The notes below the pieces were generated by a model that was not told the DNA's origin, made no database searches, and saw nothing but the letters and a program-made list of their open reading frames with translations. A program made the position numbers and the translations under genes. Source: Ptiloglossa arizonensis (Eukaryota; Arthropoda; Insecta; Hymenoptera; Colletidae). Taken from it: a stretch of 64,000 nucleotides of DNA. The stretch lies in the NCBI RefSeq assembly GCF_051014685.1, contig NC_135055.1, forward strand, positions 6,870,001 through 6,934,000, read 5' to 3'. Below are positions 23,543 to 34,345 of the stretch, piece by piece; the first letter of the stretch is position 1; the number at the start of each line of letters is the position of its first letter.

Positions 23543-24570
23543 AGGATCGAAAAGATGGTCGAATTTTCAAATTTTTTAATCAATCGCTCACTCGTTCAAC
23601 GAAACAATGTACATTCTCTGATAATTGTAGATTCAGTGTGTCCACCGTGTCGCGTCGCCTCGCCACGAGGAACCAAAGGAAAGGACACCTCGTGGATCAA
23701 CAGAAGGACGAGCATCCTGGCAAAAGCGCGGTCCCTTTTGTAGCGTTTTTTTTCCTCTGTTCAACTTCCGGAATTAACCGAGCGGCCTCTTTACTAGCTG
23801 CTTAATTAACACCTTATTGTTATCGGGCAGTCTGCACAGGCACCCCGCGGCCCTTACGGATCGAGCCAGCCCAGCCATTTTTCTTTCCCTCTTCTACCGA
23901 CGCCACTCGCCGAGCGGAACTTCGTTTCTTTTGTCCGCGACGTGTCGTCCGCAGAGGCTTCCCTTTGAGATAAAAGAGACTCGCGTTTTCTTCTCTCCAT
24001 CTCCTACCAGACCCCTCTCCCCACCCTCTGCCACGACCTGCTCCTTTTTTATCTCCACGCTCGTCCAACCCCGTCCTCGACCATTATCTTCGATCGGCGC
24101 GTCTTCGATTCCGACGACAATGGATTCCGTACCGAAAAGATAGGCATGACCGGGACCGACGATTCGCTCGCGCGATAAAAGAGACCCCCGTGGAATGAAA
24201 ATGGCGAATCAATTATCGTGAGAATGGACTACCACCGGTACTCTCCTCTCCCCTTGAGAAAACTTGGATACGTTTCTGTCTCTTCTACTCGCGGTGAAAT
24301 AATGACGTCCGCGGGGCCAAACCGGGCGGAAACGGTTTATTTGTCGAGGATTTGTCGGTTACGGGACCGTTAGCAGGAGTGTGGAGGGGTTTTCAAGGGG
24401 GCATGATTGCGTTCCGTCCGCGTGGAACGAACGCGTCTGATTGGTATCGACGCGGTTCGTGATCGAGGTTTTAAGAAATCGTCTCTTCGAGCCCTCCTGG
24501 GAAACGGAGCTCTCGCGCGGAGAACCGATAAGAGAACCATGGTCAGATAACGGATGAAGATCCGGGATAC
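23543..24570. other. GC-rich non-coding block
   Basis: C/T-rich on the plus strand (for example CCCCTCTCC near 24010). Open frames on the two strands overlap and have no recognised domain. Confidence 0.4.
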
Positions 24571-24897
24571 TGTCTCGCCGATCAAATTCTACTCGAACGT
24601 CGATCCAAACATTTTTTTCTAGCTATTTATTGCACCTTGGAAACGTTTTTCGATTTCTTACTGTTACAGAGCGAGTGTCTCGTGGAGCAAATTCTACTCG
24701 AACGTCGATCCAAACATTTTTTTCTAGCTATTTATTGCACCTTGGAAACGTTTTTCGATTTCTTACTGTTACAGAGCGAGTGTCTCGAAGATCAAATTCT
24801 ACTCGAACGACGATCCAAACATTTCTTTTTACCTACTTATTGGACCTTGGAAACGTTTTTCGATTTCTTACAGTTACAGAGCGAGTGTCTCGTTTAA
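24571..24897. repeat. 105-bp tandem array, 3 copies
   Basis: CAAATTCTACTCGAACG recurs with starts at about 24583, 24688 and 24793, exactly 105 bp apart. Because 105 is a multiple of three, two forward frames stay open through all copies and give 35-residue peptide repeats (for example HLGNVFRFLTVTERVSR). Without a gene context I treat these as repeat products. Confidence 0.95.
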
Positions 24898-24930
24898 AGG
24901 AGTAGAGGATAGACATATTTTGGACGATTC

Positions 24931-25405
24931 GACGTGTTAAAAATGTAATCCATATTACAAACCAACACCAAAGCGAAAGTAATCGTTCGGTTGATATCGG
25001 TTTTTCTCATTGAATTTACGATAGTATCGATTATGAAAATAGTGGTGATTTTTTAAAAATTGATCCTTGTTTGCGTTTTAAAATGTACGTCATCGACGTG
25101 TTGAAAATGTAATCCATATTATAAACCAAAGCGAAAGTAATCGTTCGGTTGATATCGGTTTTTCTAATTGAATTTACGATAGTATCGATTATGAAAATAG
25201 TGGTGATTTTTTAAAAATTGATCCTTGTTTGCGGGTTAAAATGTACGTCATCGACGTGTTCAAAATGTAATCCATATTATAAACCAAAGCGAAAGTAATC
25301 GTTCGGTTGATATCGGTTTTTCTCATTCAATTTACGATAGTATCGATTGTAAAAATAGTGGTGATTTTTTAAAAATTGATCCTTGTTTGCGTTTGCGACG
25401 TCATC
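24931..25405. repeat. ~160-bp tandem array, 3 copies
   Basis: GACGTGTTNAAAATGTAATC recurs at 24931, 25095 and 25253 (spacings 164 and 158). Each unit carries AATCGTTCGGTTGATATCGG and TTTTTTAAAAATTGATCC. Confidence 0.95.
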
Positions 25406-26448
25406 GTTTGCGATAATTATTTTTTTTATACGGCCTATCGGCCATTTTTATTACGGCGATGCGTAAGAAAAATTGCAAAAAGTGCTAAAACCATGATATA
25501 CATCCTCTAGGCATTGACGTTTGAACAATTTGATTTTTATGAAAATTGTCCAAATGGTGGCTATTTGTATTTGAGAAGTCGAATTTGGAGGGAAAATTTG
25601 TACGTTTTTTGTTCATATTTTTCGAAATAATTAAAATTAAACAAAAATTGCTACGTCATTCCCCGACAAATGTTACAATACGGGTGTCTGCGAACTTTCA
25701 ATGTAATCGGCTAGCTAGATCTCGAGATAGTGTGCGCACCGTTTCTGAAAACATAGTTTCTCGAGAAAAACGAAAGTTTACAAATCTGTTATGCTCTTCG
25801 TACCTCCAGAAATAGATTCTTTTAAACCTTTCGTATTTTATTCTTAACTTCAAATTCCTACTTACGAAAAAAGGAATCGATTTTTTCCAAATTTCAAATC
25901 GTTCTGCTTCCTTAAAGTACAATGTCTCAAGTACTTACTTTGTTTTGGGAATCGAGTGTAAACATTCTTCTCTATCTACATTCGACGAATGGAGTCACAT
26001 TTTCAAGAGAGAACTAATAAACGACTAATCCAGATCTAAGAAGTTACAGACGAGTGTCGTAAGAATGAAATTAATAAAAAAAAAAAAAAAATACCTCCCC
26101 CATTCGTTACCAATTAGCCTGATTAGAATTTGGACTACTTGTGGTTATGCTTATTGTCACAAAGAACCGAAATTTCGGACTCATTGACATAATAGACAAG
26201 GATCGGTTCAGAGTACTGTCTCTCACCATGGAACGATCGAGCTCGTTATCCTTGCAAGGAGATAGAAACATACCTGGGTTGGGTCAAACTTGTTTTCACG
26301 ATCTTTGCAAGGAACTGAGAATTTGACTCGTAACCATAGTACACAAGATGATGGTTTTCGTTCTCACAGGAAAGTAGGGACATAACTGAGCGAGGTCGTT
26401 GACACGAGTGACTGACAAGGGGAATATCAGAAGTGACTCTCACCAATG
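25406..26448. other. non-coding, no clear feature
   Basis: AT-rich DNA with an A-run near 26077-26091. No exon or repeat array is seen. Confidence 0.45.
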
Positions 26449-26655
26449 TTAACACCAGGTTTACGGACATCTCTTGCGTCAAATTGACGCGTATCGGGAA
26501 GAGATAGGTATACCGCATAGATAATTATAAAATTAGAAAGCTTCGAGGAAAACGAATTTTGATATACGTCTCGTTAAATGGAAAAGTCCGTATAAGTGGT
26601 AGAAGAAAAATATGTAAATGAATTCTGTAATTTTCCTCGTCGAACCTAGTATTAA
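26449..26655. mobile_element. TTAA-flanked MITE, 199 bp
   Basis: TTAA at 26449-26452 and 26652-26655 flank 26453-26651. The left end CACCAGGTTTACGGAC and the inverted right end TACTAGGTTCGACGAG agree closely with a one-base shift. A palindromic GCGTCAAATTGACGC sits about 20 bases inside the left end, the same design as in the piggyBac copy and in the MITE at 9510. Confidence 0.72.
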
Positions 26656-28250
26656 TGAAATTTAGTAGTTCCATACATTTACACGTACAACAGTCATAAC
26701 CGAAATTATAGCCGCAGATGGCCAGCCAGTGATGATAAAAACAAGTATGAAGTTTAGAAAAATCGCTCAGCTAGCTATAATCAACTAGTAGAGCGTTCCA
26801 AGTAATAGTTATGGCGTAATAGCAAATGTAGAAGACGTAATATGTTTATGGTGTAATATACACTTATGTTTTCATCGTTCTTAGGACGAATTTCATTCAA
26901 ATTCTGCCCCTTGCCAGTACGTCACAGTTACTGTGACTACTCTGATACTCCAGTATACCTAACCAGATCAACGTAAGCGATAATTCCGTTTATGATTGTT
27001 CCAATAGTGTTTAATAAGTTTTATCGAACGACGAAACTTATTAAACAACCTAGTGAACCTACGAACCTGCCAAATTTCATTGAAATCAGTGAGAGTCATT
27101 CTGAAACTCCCTTTGCGAGTCTACACTTACACTACCACTATTAGTAGTCTTTGGGTCCCAGCGATGAACGTTTGTGCAACGTTTCGTCAAAATTGGTGTC
27201 TGATAGTTTGCTGTACAGAATACGATGTTTTACTAGCTGAATCAGAAACGAGTACGGTGTAAACTAAATCACAGAGTGGAGAGTTCCATGATCATACAGC
27301 GCTTTGTTTAGAAATGGCGTGGCAATATCAAGGCGTTGGAAGGGTTTATTGACACAGGACGCTGCGAGACTCGGAGACACCAGATGCGCTTTGGTGTTTG
27401 GAGACTCTTGATGTCGAGACTGGGAGTTCTCGGCGCACTTGGTTCTTTTAGTTGACCGGGTTGGTACTCGTGTAGTAGCCTGTACCCGGGTCATGCGGGT
27501 ATGGTTAACGTTGCGAGTTGGTAAAAATGGGTCCGAAGACATCTAGAAGGGGTGGAGAAACGCTTCTTGACGCTGGTGGGTCGTATAATATTTCTCGTGT
27601 AACTGAAGTATACTATTGTGTACAGTGGCGCGCGAAATAATTCACACTCGGATGCGAGACAAATTTCACGTACTTTGGACAAATTTTATAGTCGGATATG
27701 TGAAACGAACCCACTGTAGTTTTTTTTTCTTCTATCTATCGATGAAAATTCTAATCACCCTGGTGAAAGTATTGCAAATTGGATAAATTAAACATTTTCA
27801 CGAGAAAAGTTCGCAAAATTATCGCAAAGACACGTAATAATTTAAATGATCATTGTTTTCGAATTGTTCAATTTTGTTACCTACTTTTTCAAAATTGGCC
27901 GATGGTCTGCGGCTAAAATTATAGTTACGCTTATCACAGATGTAGATCTACCATTCTACGAAATTTCATTGCAATCGGCGAGTGTCACATCGGAGCCCCC
28001 CTCCCCCTATCCGAGATAAAAACGGTCGATTCTCAAAGTAAAGAATAGACAAAACTCGAAAGGAAATTTTCACTCGATATTTTTTCCTCTTGAGAATTAT
28101 ACGCTTTCTAACTTTACACGTAAACGAACAAACTCGGTCCACTGTTCGCACTTGATTCACTATTTGTATTCGGGGGGGATCGAAATTCAACAACGCCCGA
28201 TAGATGTCACTTTTTGTCGGTATTGGCCAGTCACGCGAGTTATGGAGGAG
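26656..28250. other. non-coding with weak related motifs
   Basis: AAATTTCATTGAAATCAGTG near 27075 and AAATTTCATTGCAATCGGCG near 27961 resemble each other and may be relics of one repeat. A hairpin lies at 27009-27044. No gene is evident. Confidence 0.4.
27009..27044. repeat. short perfect hairpin
   Basis: TTTAATAAGTTT pairs perfectly with AAACTTATTAAA across a 12-base spacer. It is AT-rich and has no U-tract context that would define a function. Confidence 0.8.
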
Positions 28251-29960
28251 GGATCGACATTTTAACCAATGAAACCCGTATTTCCCCGTACAGTTCGGTC
28301 CCGTGAACAGAATCCCGCGGAACCACTTTCACAAACTTTCCAGCCAGAATCGGGCTGCATTTTTCGAACCGAGTGGGCTCAGCTTTCGCATCGCGTGCTA
28401 ATCGAACGTCAAACAATCCCTGAGCATGGACTCCGATGTCTATCGATCGCGATCGGGATGAATACCGGACGGACGCTGCGGCGGAACAAATCGTTGTTCG
28501 CTTTGTTGAACCGAAAGTTCGTTACTTACCCCGGATAGAAGGCGGGACGAGCGCCGTACTGCGAGATACGGAAAGAAAAACCGAACGAGATTAGCAAGTT
28601 TGGTGAGTTCCATCCGCGCTGGGATGAGTCGACGACTCCTTCTTCTTCTTCTTCCTTCGCAACTCGGGATATTTTTTTTTTCTCTCTCCCTCTTTCTTTT
28701 TTTCTTCTTTTTTTTCTTTCTTTCTTACTCAAGTGCTCGCGAAACTTTCTAATTGCCCGAGTGTTCGTTCACCGCGGAAATAAAGAATCGGGCGATTCGG
28801 TTCCTTTCGTTTGGCGATTCTTCCCCGGGTTTCGCGGGAAACTTTTCAATCGTTGGCCCGCTCCCTCGGAACGCCCGAGAAGTTGACGACAATGGACGCT
28901 GGTTTTAATCAAAACGCACCGTAGTGAGTTGAATAATTCAAAATTAATAACCGAGCTACTCCGTACCGCCGAAATCCCCTGGGTATAAATAATAAATTCA
29001 CCGGAAGGTATCGTTCTTCGCGAAAATTCAAAGAGGTTCTTCGACCGCTTTGATTATTTATATTTCGGTAACTATCGAGTATCTACGTTTAATATCCCGC
29101 GTGTACCTTTAGGAATTTCTACTCCACCGGCTTGCAAAAGGACGTTGAAATCGGAGGGGGACAGAGAGTGTCTGTTTTTTTTTTTCAGATGCATGGGTGA
29201 GAGAGATTCCCCTGCGTGGAGTCGTTCGTTAGGCTCGGGTTATACGGTAACGTGTACCGTGGGTAAATGGAACGAGGACATTGTGACGACTCGTAACTTC
29301 TTTCAGAAGCGATCTTCCCTTCCTTCCGCGACACGTACGATTGGACTCGTTCTTTCATCGTGAATTATCCGCAAGCGGACAATGACCAGGAACGAGACCC
29401 GCATCGAGGCGGTGGGGTTAATTTTACACCGTGTATCGCGTTCCCAAGCGTCAATACACAAAGTCTACCGTCTCCAAGACGCTTCGTCGTCTCACCGCGA
29501 CGGTTTAATCCCTTTCGGTCTCGTTCTCAAAGCGACATCCATATTTACGAACGACGGGAGTTGAAAGCGGGACGCGACCCCCTCGTAACCCCCTCACTTC
29601 TTCCCTACTAACCCCCCCCACGAAAGGCGCGGGTCCTCAAATATTTGCGCCGGCACGCGCGCCACGTTTCAACCCTTTATCGACTTGTTGACACGTCGGC
29701 ATCCGGCCATTTTTATCGACAATATTGTCTCGATGTCAAAAGAATCGTCCCTCTCCCTTCGCCTCCCCCATCCCCTCCCCACGACTCCACCACACACGGT
29801 TGCTCCCGCATAATCTGCTCGAGTCGGTCCCAGCGTCTCAAATTTCGCAATAATCGAGGACGATTCGCCGAGGGTTGTCGGAAATTGATTTTTTTTTGGG
29901 GGCTCGGTCGGCGTATCCTAACCTTTGAAGACGCGTGGTAGGAAAACTAAAATGAGAAAA
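28251..29960. other. GC-richer block with pyrimidine tract
   Basis: High-CpG DNA. A long T/C tract at 28635-28730 produces the Lys/Arg-rich minus frame. C-rich runs lie near 29600-29620 and 29755-29790. I see no defined gene. Confidence 0.4.
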
Positions 29961-29984
29961 TTTTGCCATGAAAAAATTCCGCGT

Positions 29985-30038
29985 TGGTCTATTCCATATG
30001 AATGTTATATTCTACAAGAAACAGAGAATTCCTCTTTG

Positions 30039-30077
<39 letters not shown>

Positions 30078-30655
30078 TGTTAATCTATGTATTATTATAA
30101 TATATAAGAAAAATGTATTTCCTTGTCGGTATATTCGCTATTATATTCTGCAAAGAAAAAAAAATCCCCCTTGGTTTATTTATTATTATTGTATTCTACA
30201 AGAAGGGTAGTTGTAGTATTGTATTCTATTAGAAATTTTTCATCGGTTTATTTATTATTAAAAAATGTACTTCTTGGTTTATTCACTATTACATTCTACA
30301 AAGAAAAAAGAATCCCTTTTGGTTTATTTATTATTAAAAAATGTACTTCTTGGTTTATCCACTATTACATTCTACAAAGAAAGAAGAATCCCTTTTGGTT
30401 TATTCATTATTATTGCATTCTACAAGAAAAATAAATGTTTCCTTAATTTATTTATTATTAAAAAATTTCCTTCTTGGTTTATTCGCTACTATATTCTACG
30501 AAGAAAAAAGAATCCCTTTCGATCCATTCATCGTTATTAGATTCTATAAGAAAAATAAATTTTTCATCCGTTTATTTATCATTAAAAAATCCCCTCCTCG
30601 GTCTATTTACCGTTATATCATAAAAAAAAAAACTTCCTCGTTGGTTCCTTTATAT
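29985..30655. repeat. ~76-bp AT-rich tandem array with TTA run
   Basis: TTAAAAAATGTACTTCTTGG occurs at 30258 and 30334 (76 bp apart), and weaker units continue to 30655. Units combine TTTATTATTAAAAAA, TTCTACAAAGAAAAAAGAAT and CCCTTTTGGTTTATT. A (TTA)n run lies at 30043-30077. The hydrophobic open frames are repeat products. Confidence 0.9.
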
Positions 30656-31690
30656 TAGTCAGTTAAAATTCCACCTCCAGTTTCGATATCCGCTGTACAC
30701 CCACAAACCAAACCAATCAAATTAAAACTTTCCCGACCCTTCCTCCTCCACCCCACGAACTACACCTTCAACTCGAGCTGTCGTTCTCGACGAACCTCGT
30801 GCCAATCGAACCCTGGAAAGGAGGCCCCGCCGCCAGTTTCCCGAGGCGTTGCAATCAACAACGAATCCCCCCGTGGAACGTCACAATTAACCCCGATCCG
30901 GCGGCAATCCCGCCAGATGCAAGAGGAACAGGAAACGACGGAACAGAGAACCCTAACCGGTCGGTCGTTTCCGGCCGCGTCGTGCTCCCCGGAAGTTCCG
31001 AGGACGATCCACGCTACGAGGCGTTCTCTGATCGAAAGAACACCGCCGCGGACACGTCCGTCTCGTTATCGTCAGCGACCCCCCACCCATCGGCATCCCC
31101 ACTCCTCCCACCAACCGCGGTGTCCTTTCATTTCGGTCACGTTCGACGTTTCGCGCGGCCACGTGCTCTGCATTATTCACGAGACCGCGGCCCTTCGAGG
31201 CGTCCGAGTTCCCCCACCCCGACTCCCACGAGAACCACCAAGTAGTTTCGATCCTGATCGGGGGGCGGTTTTTAGGCGAGTGAGACTCACTCCCCACTCC
31301 TCTCTCACCGAAACGCCGGTTCGTGTCCTCGTCGAAGCACCGTGGTCGTCCTCGGAGAATAACTGCGGTCGTATACGGCGCGGAATAGCATTCGTCTTTC
31401 GGTATGCTCGCAAGACTGTGATTTTTGGAAGCTGACTCGCGCGGTGCGAACGGGCAACGTTCTTACAAGTTGGCTTCGTGATACGAACGTCTGGGGAACG
31501 ACTTCTGGGACGGTGGGTGTAGGGTCGTCGCGATTCAGTAAAATACTTTCGTTGTTTTACCACCGTTTTCTTGTTTCTCCTGGGTAGGGATGATCCAGGG
31601 ACTGTAGGGTCCATTAGTCACAACACCCATCACTGTCGATAACGACGGTTCGTATCTCGCCAGCTACGTTATGGATGATACCTCAACTTT
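30656..31690. other. GC-rich block with overlapping open frames
   Basis: Frames of 148 and 172 codons (plus) and 114 and 145 codons (minus) overlap in different phases between 30799 and 31614. All are Pro/Arg/Ser-rich, as expected of GC-rich non-coding DNA. I call none of them a gene. Confidence 0.4.
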
Positions 31691-31739
31691 ACTGAGGCGT
31701 GTGTTTTTATTTCCGGATATTAACTTCTCGTTATTGTTT

Positions 31740-32042
31740 TTTTCTTTCTTTTTTTACTCTGTATTGTGTTTTACGCTGTATGCAATCTTGGTACGATAAA
31801 GACGTATTAATATTATTATTGATACTATTATTAGATTTTAAGTTGTTACATATTGCTTTCTTTTCTTCATACAATACCGTATTATTATTCTTTTTTGAAA
31901 AGTATACAATATTGGCGTAAAAAAACCGTATTAATATTATTATTGTTATTATTATTACATTTGAAGTTCATTTTCTTTTTTTCCCTTCACTCAATACTGT
32001 ATTATTATTTTTTGAAAATGTATACAACTTTGGTGCAATAAA
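31740..32042. repeat. ~125-bp AT-rich direct repeat, 2-3 copies
   Basis: CGTATTAATATTATTATTG occurs at 31803 and 31927, and AATACNGTATTATTAT near 31875 and 32001, giving a unit of about 125 bp. Confidence 0.8.
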
Positions 32043-32282
32043 CCCCTTGGACTCTAGAAAAGATCCTCGGTCATCGTTTAATTCAGGGCACTTCTTCCAA
32101 TCCAGGAAAACATTTGTGGCATTCAAGTTGGAATTTAAATATTACATTCTATTCTCGTAAGATGTGAACGTACGTATATGAAGCATTGAAAGAAAAATGT
32201 TCCACTCTAGGTTGATTTTACGACTTGAAGGATTTTATCGAGGCGTCAATGTTTGGTAGCACAGTGTTAAAAGTTTGCAAAG
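32043..32282. mobile_element. CCCTTTG-family MITE, degraded copy 2
   Basis: It begins CCCCTTGGACTCTAG and contains TAAGATGTGAACGTACGTAT, ATTTTACGACTTGAAGGATT and GAGGCGTCAATGTTTGGTAG. Each has a collinear, slightly changed counterpart in the copy at 38865-39104. The TTAA sites are not preserved, so the borders are approximate. Confidence 0.75.
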
Positions 32283-33068
32283 CAGCCAAGTGACAGTGTG
32301 TCTGATCACGATTCGTTGTTTCTACTCGCATTTGGCGTTTGCAACTATCGACGAACGGAAAAGATTCGTTTCAAGCAATTTCAACAATAAATATTGTACC
32401 ACTACTAGTGTTTCTTTCACACGAACGTATAATCTTCCAATACTCAAACTACACACACTCGCTACCTGTACAATTATACTAGTCCCTCGTAATAGAACGT
32501 CTCAAACTTCCAAGAGATTATTTTGTATTATACTCTCGTTGGGCAATAAAGGACTGAAGTTCTGCACAAATTATGTACGAAACATCTGCTCGCATCGTGG
32601 CAATTAGAGATAATTAGGTAAACTGTTTCTGGGTACCCTTTATGATAGTTAAAACGCTTAAATGGACGGAATCGGTGCGAAACACCACGGGAGAATCTCT
32701 TCTGATTCAACGTTTCAATAAACTCACCCACGAAATGGTTTAATCGCGCGCAAGCTGCGAGAAGGGGTTGGAGGGGGTTGGGCGCGAAATGCACACGGAA
32801 AATCGCGGAAAGGAGAGTGCCGAGAGGATCGACTTTTCCGTGGTGCGTTTCTCTTTTTGCTTTCCGGTTGTTCGACTCTCCTTCGAGCTGGTCGTTGTTC
32901 GGTCAACGGATTCGAATGGTCCTTAAACACACCGGGGACAGAAATGCGAGCACGTGCACAGCGAACAACAGCTGGCAAGAATCTCTCGATGGTTTAATCA
33001 ACCTGTCCTTCGCCCCAAAAATTACGAGTTTGTTTCCGAATTACGACGTGGGACGTCAACTGAGGAAA
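32283..33068. other. non-coding, no clear feature
   Basis: Ordinary mixed sequence up to the edge of the 28-bp array. No exon is recognised. Confidence 0.4.
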
Positions 33069-34029
33069 TTCGAAACTTTTGGCGCGACAATTTGTATTCG
33101 ACACTTTTGGCGCAACAATTTGTATTCGAAATTTTTGGCGCGACAATTTGTATTCGACATTTTTGGCGCGACAATTTGTATTCGACACTTTTGGCGCGAC
33201 AATTTGTATTCGAAATTTTTGGCGCGACAATTTGTATTCGACATTTTTGGCGCGACAATTCGTATTCGAAACTTTTGGCGCGACAATTTGTATTCGACAT
33301 TTTTGGCGCGACAATTCGTATTCGAAATTTTTGGCGCGACAATTCGTATTCGAAACTTTTGGCGCGACAATTTGTATTCGAAACTTTTGGCGCGACAATT
33401 TGTATTCGACATTTTTGGCGCGACAATTTGTATTCGAAACTTTTGGCGCGACAATTTGTATTTGAAATTTTTGGCGCAACAATTTGTATTCGAAATTTTT
33501 GGCGCGACAATTTGTATTCGACATTTTTGGCGCGACAATTTGTATTCGACATTTTTGGCGCGACAATTTGTATTCGACATTTTTGGCGCGACAATTTGTA
33601 TTCGAAACTTTTGGCGCGACAATTTGTATTCGAAACTTTTGGCGCGACAATTTGTATTCGAAATTTTTGGCGCGACAATTCGTATTCGAAACTTTTGGCG
33701 CGACAATTTGTATTCGAAACTTTTGGCGCGACAATTTGTATTCGACATTTTTGGCGCGACAATTTGTATTCGACATTTTTGGCGCGACAATTCGTATTCG
33801 AAACTTTTGGCGCGACAATTTGTATTCGACATTTTTGGCGCGACAATTCGTATTCGAAATTTTTGGCGCGACAATTTGTATTCGACATTTTTGGCGCGAC
33901 AATTCGTATTCGAAACTTTTGGCGCGACAATTTGTATTCGAAATTTTTGGCGCGACAATTTGTATTCGAAATTTTTGGCGCGACAATTTGTATTCGACGT
34001 TTTTGGCGCGACAATTTGTATTCGAAATT
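33069..34029. repeat. 28-bp satellite, 34 copies, TTTGGCGC in nearly every unit
   Basis: GGCGC starts at 33081, 33109, 33137 and so on to 34005, which is 33 steps of exactly 28 bp and so 34 units without a single insertion or deletion. The unit is TTCGAAACTTTTGGCGCGAC then AATTTGTA. Most variation falls at four sites (GAAA or GACA, ACTTTT or ATTTTT, AATTTGTA or AATTCGTA). All units carry TTTGGCGC; units 2 and 15 have GCGCAAC in place of GCGCGAC. Because 28 leaves remainder 1 on division by 3 and the unit lacks stops, several frames on both strands stay open, giving the 300- to 420-codon frames seen here; they are not genes. Confidence 0.97.
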
Positions 34030-34060
34030 CTGATCGATGATACGAAATGGTTTCGGCAAC

Positions 34061-34345
34061 GAATTTTTGGAAACGAAATTTAATTGTTTATCGGTTTCTC
34101 GTAAGTGGAAAAGAGATTTCTAATTATATTCAATGGAATGTTCGTATATTTAAAGGAATTTTTGGAAACGAAATTTAATTGTTCATCGGTTTCTCGTAAG
34201 TGGAAAATAGATTTCTAAATATTATGAATGGAATGTTCGTATATTTAAAGGAATTTTTGGAAACGAAATTTAATTGTTCATCGGTTTCTCGTAAGTGGAA
34301 GAAAGATTTCTAAATATTTTGAATGTAAATGTTTGTATAATTAAA
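34061..34345. repeat. 95-bp tandem array, 3 copies
   Basis: GAATTTTTGGAAACGAAATT starts at 34061, 34156 and 34251, exactly 95 bp apart; the third unit decays near 34345. It begins only about 30 bp after the 28-bp satellite ends. Confidence 0.95.

Noticed and set aside
30799..31614. Four overlapping frames of 114-172 codons
   Set aside because: They overlap in different phases on both strands in GC-rich DNA and none has a known domain or splice support.
33069..34029. CRISPR-like array of 28-bp direct repeats
   Set aside because: The units are contiguous with no unique spacers, and the context is eukaryotic.
32778..34083. Long open frames of 300-420 codons on both strands
   Set aside because: They are produced by the 28-bp array, whose unit has no stop in several frames; the peptides are only the repeat read in three phases.
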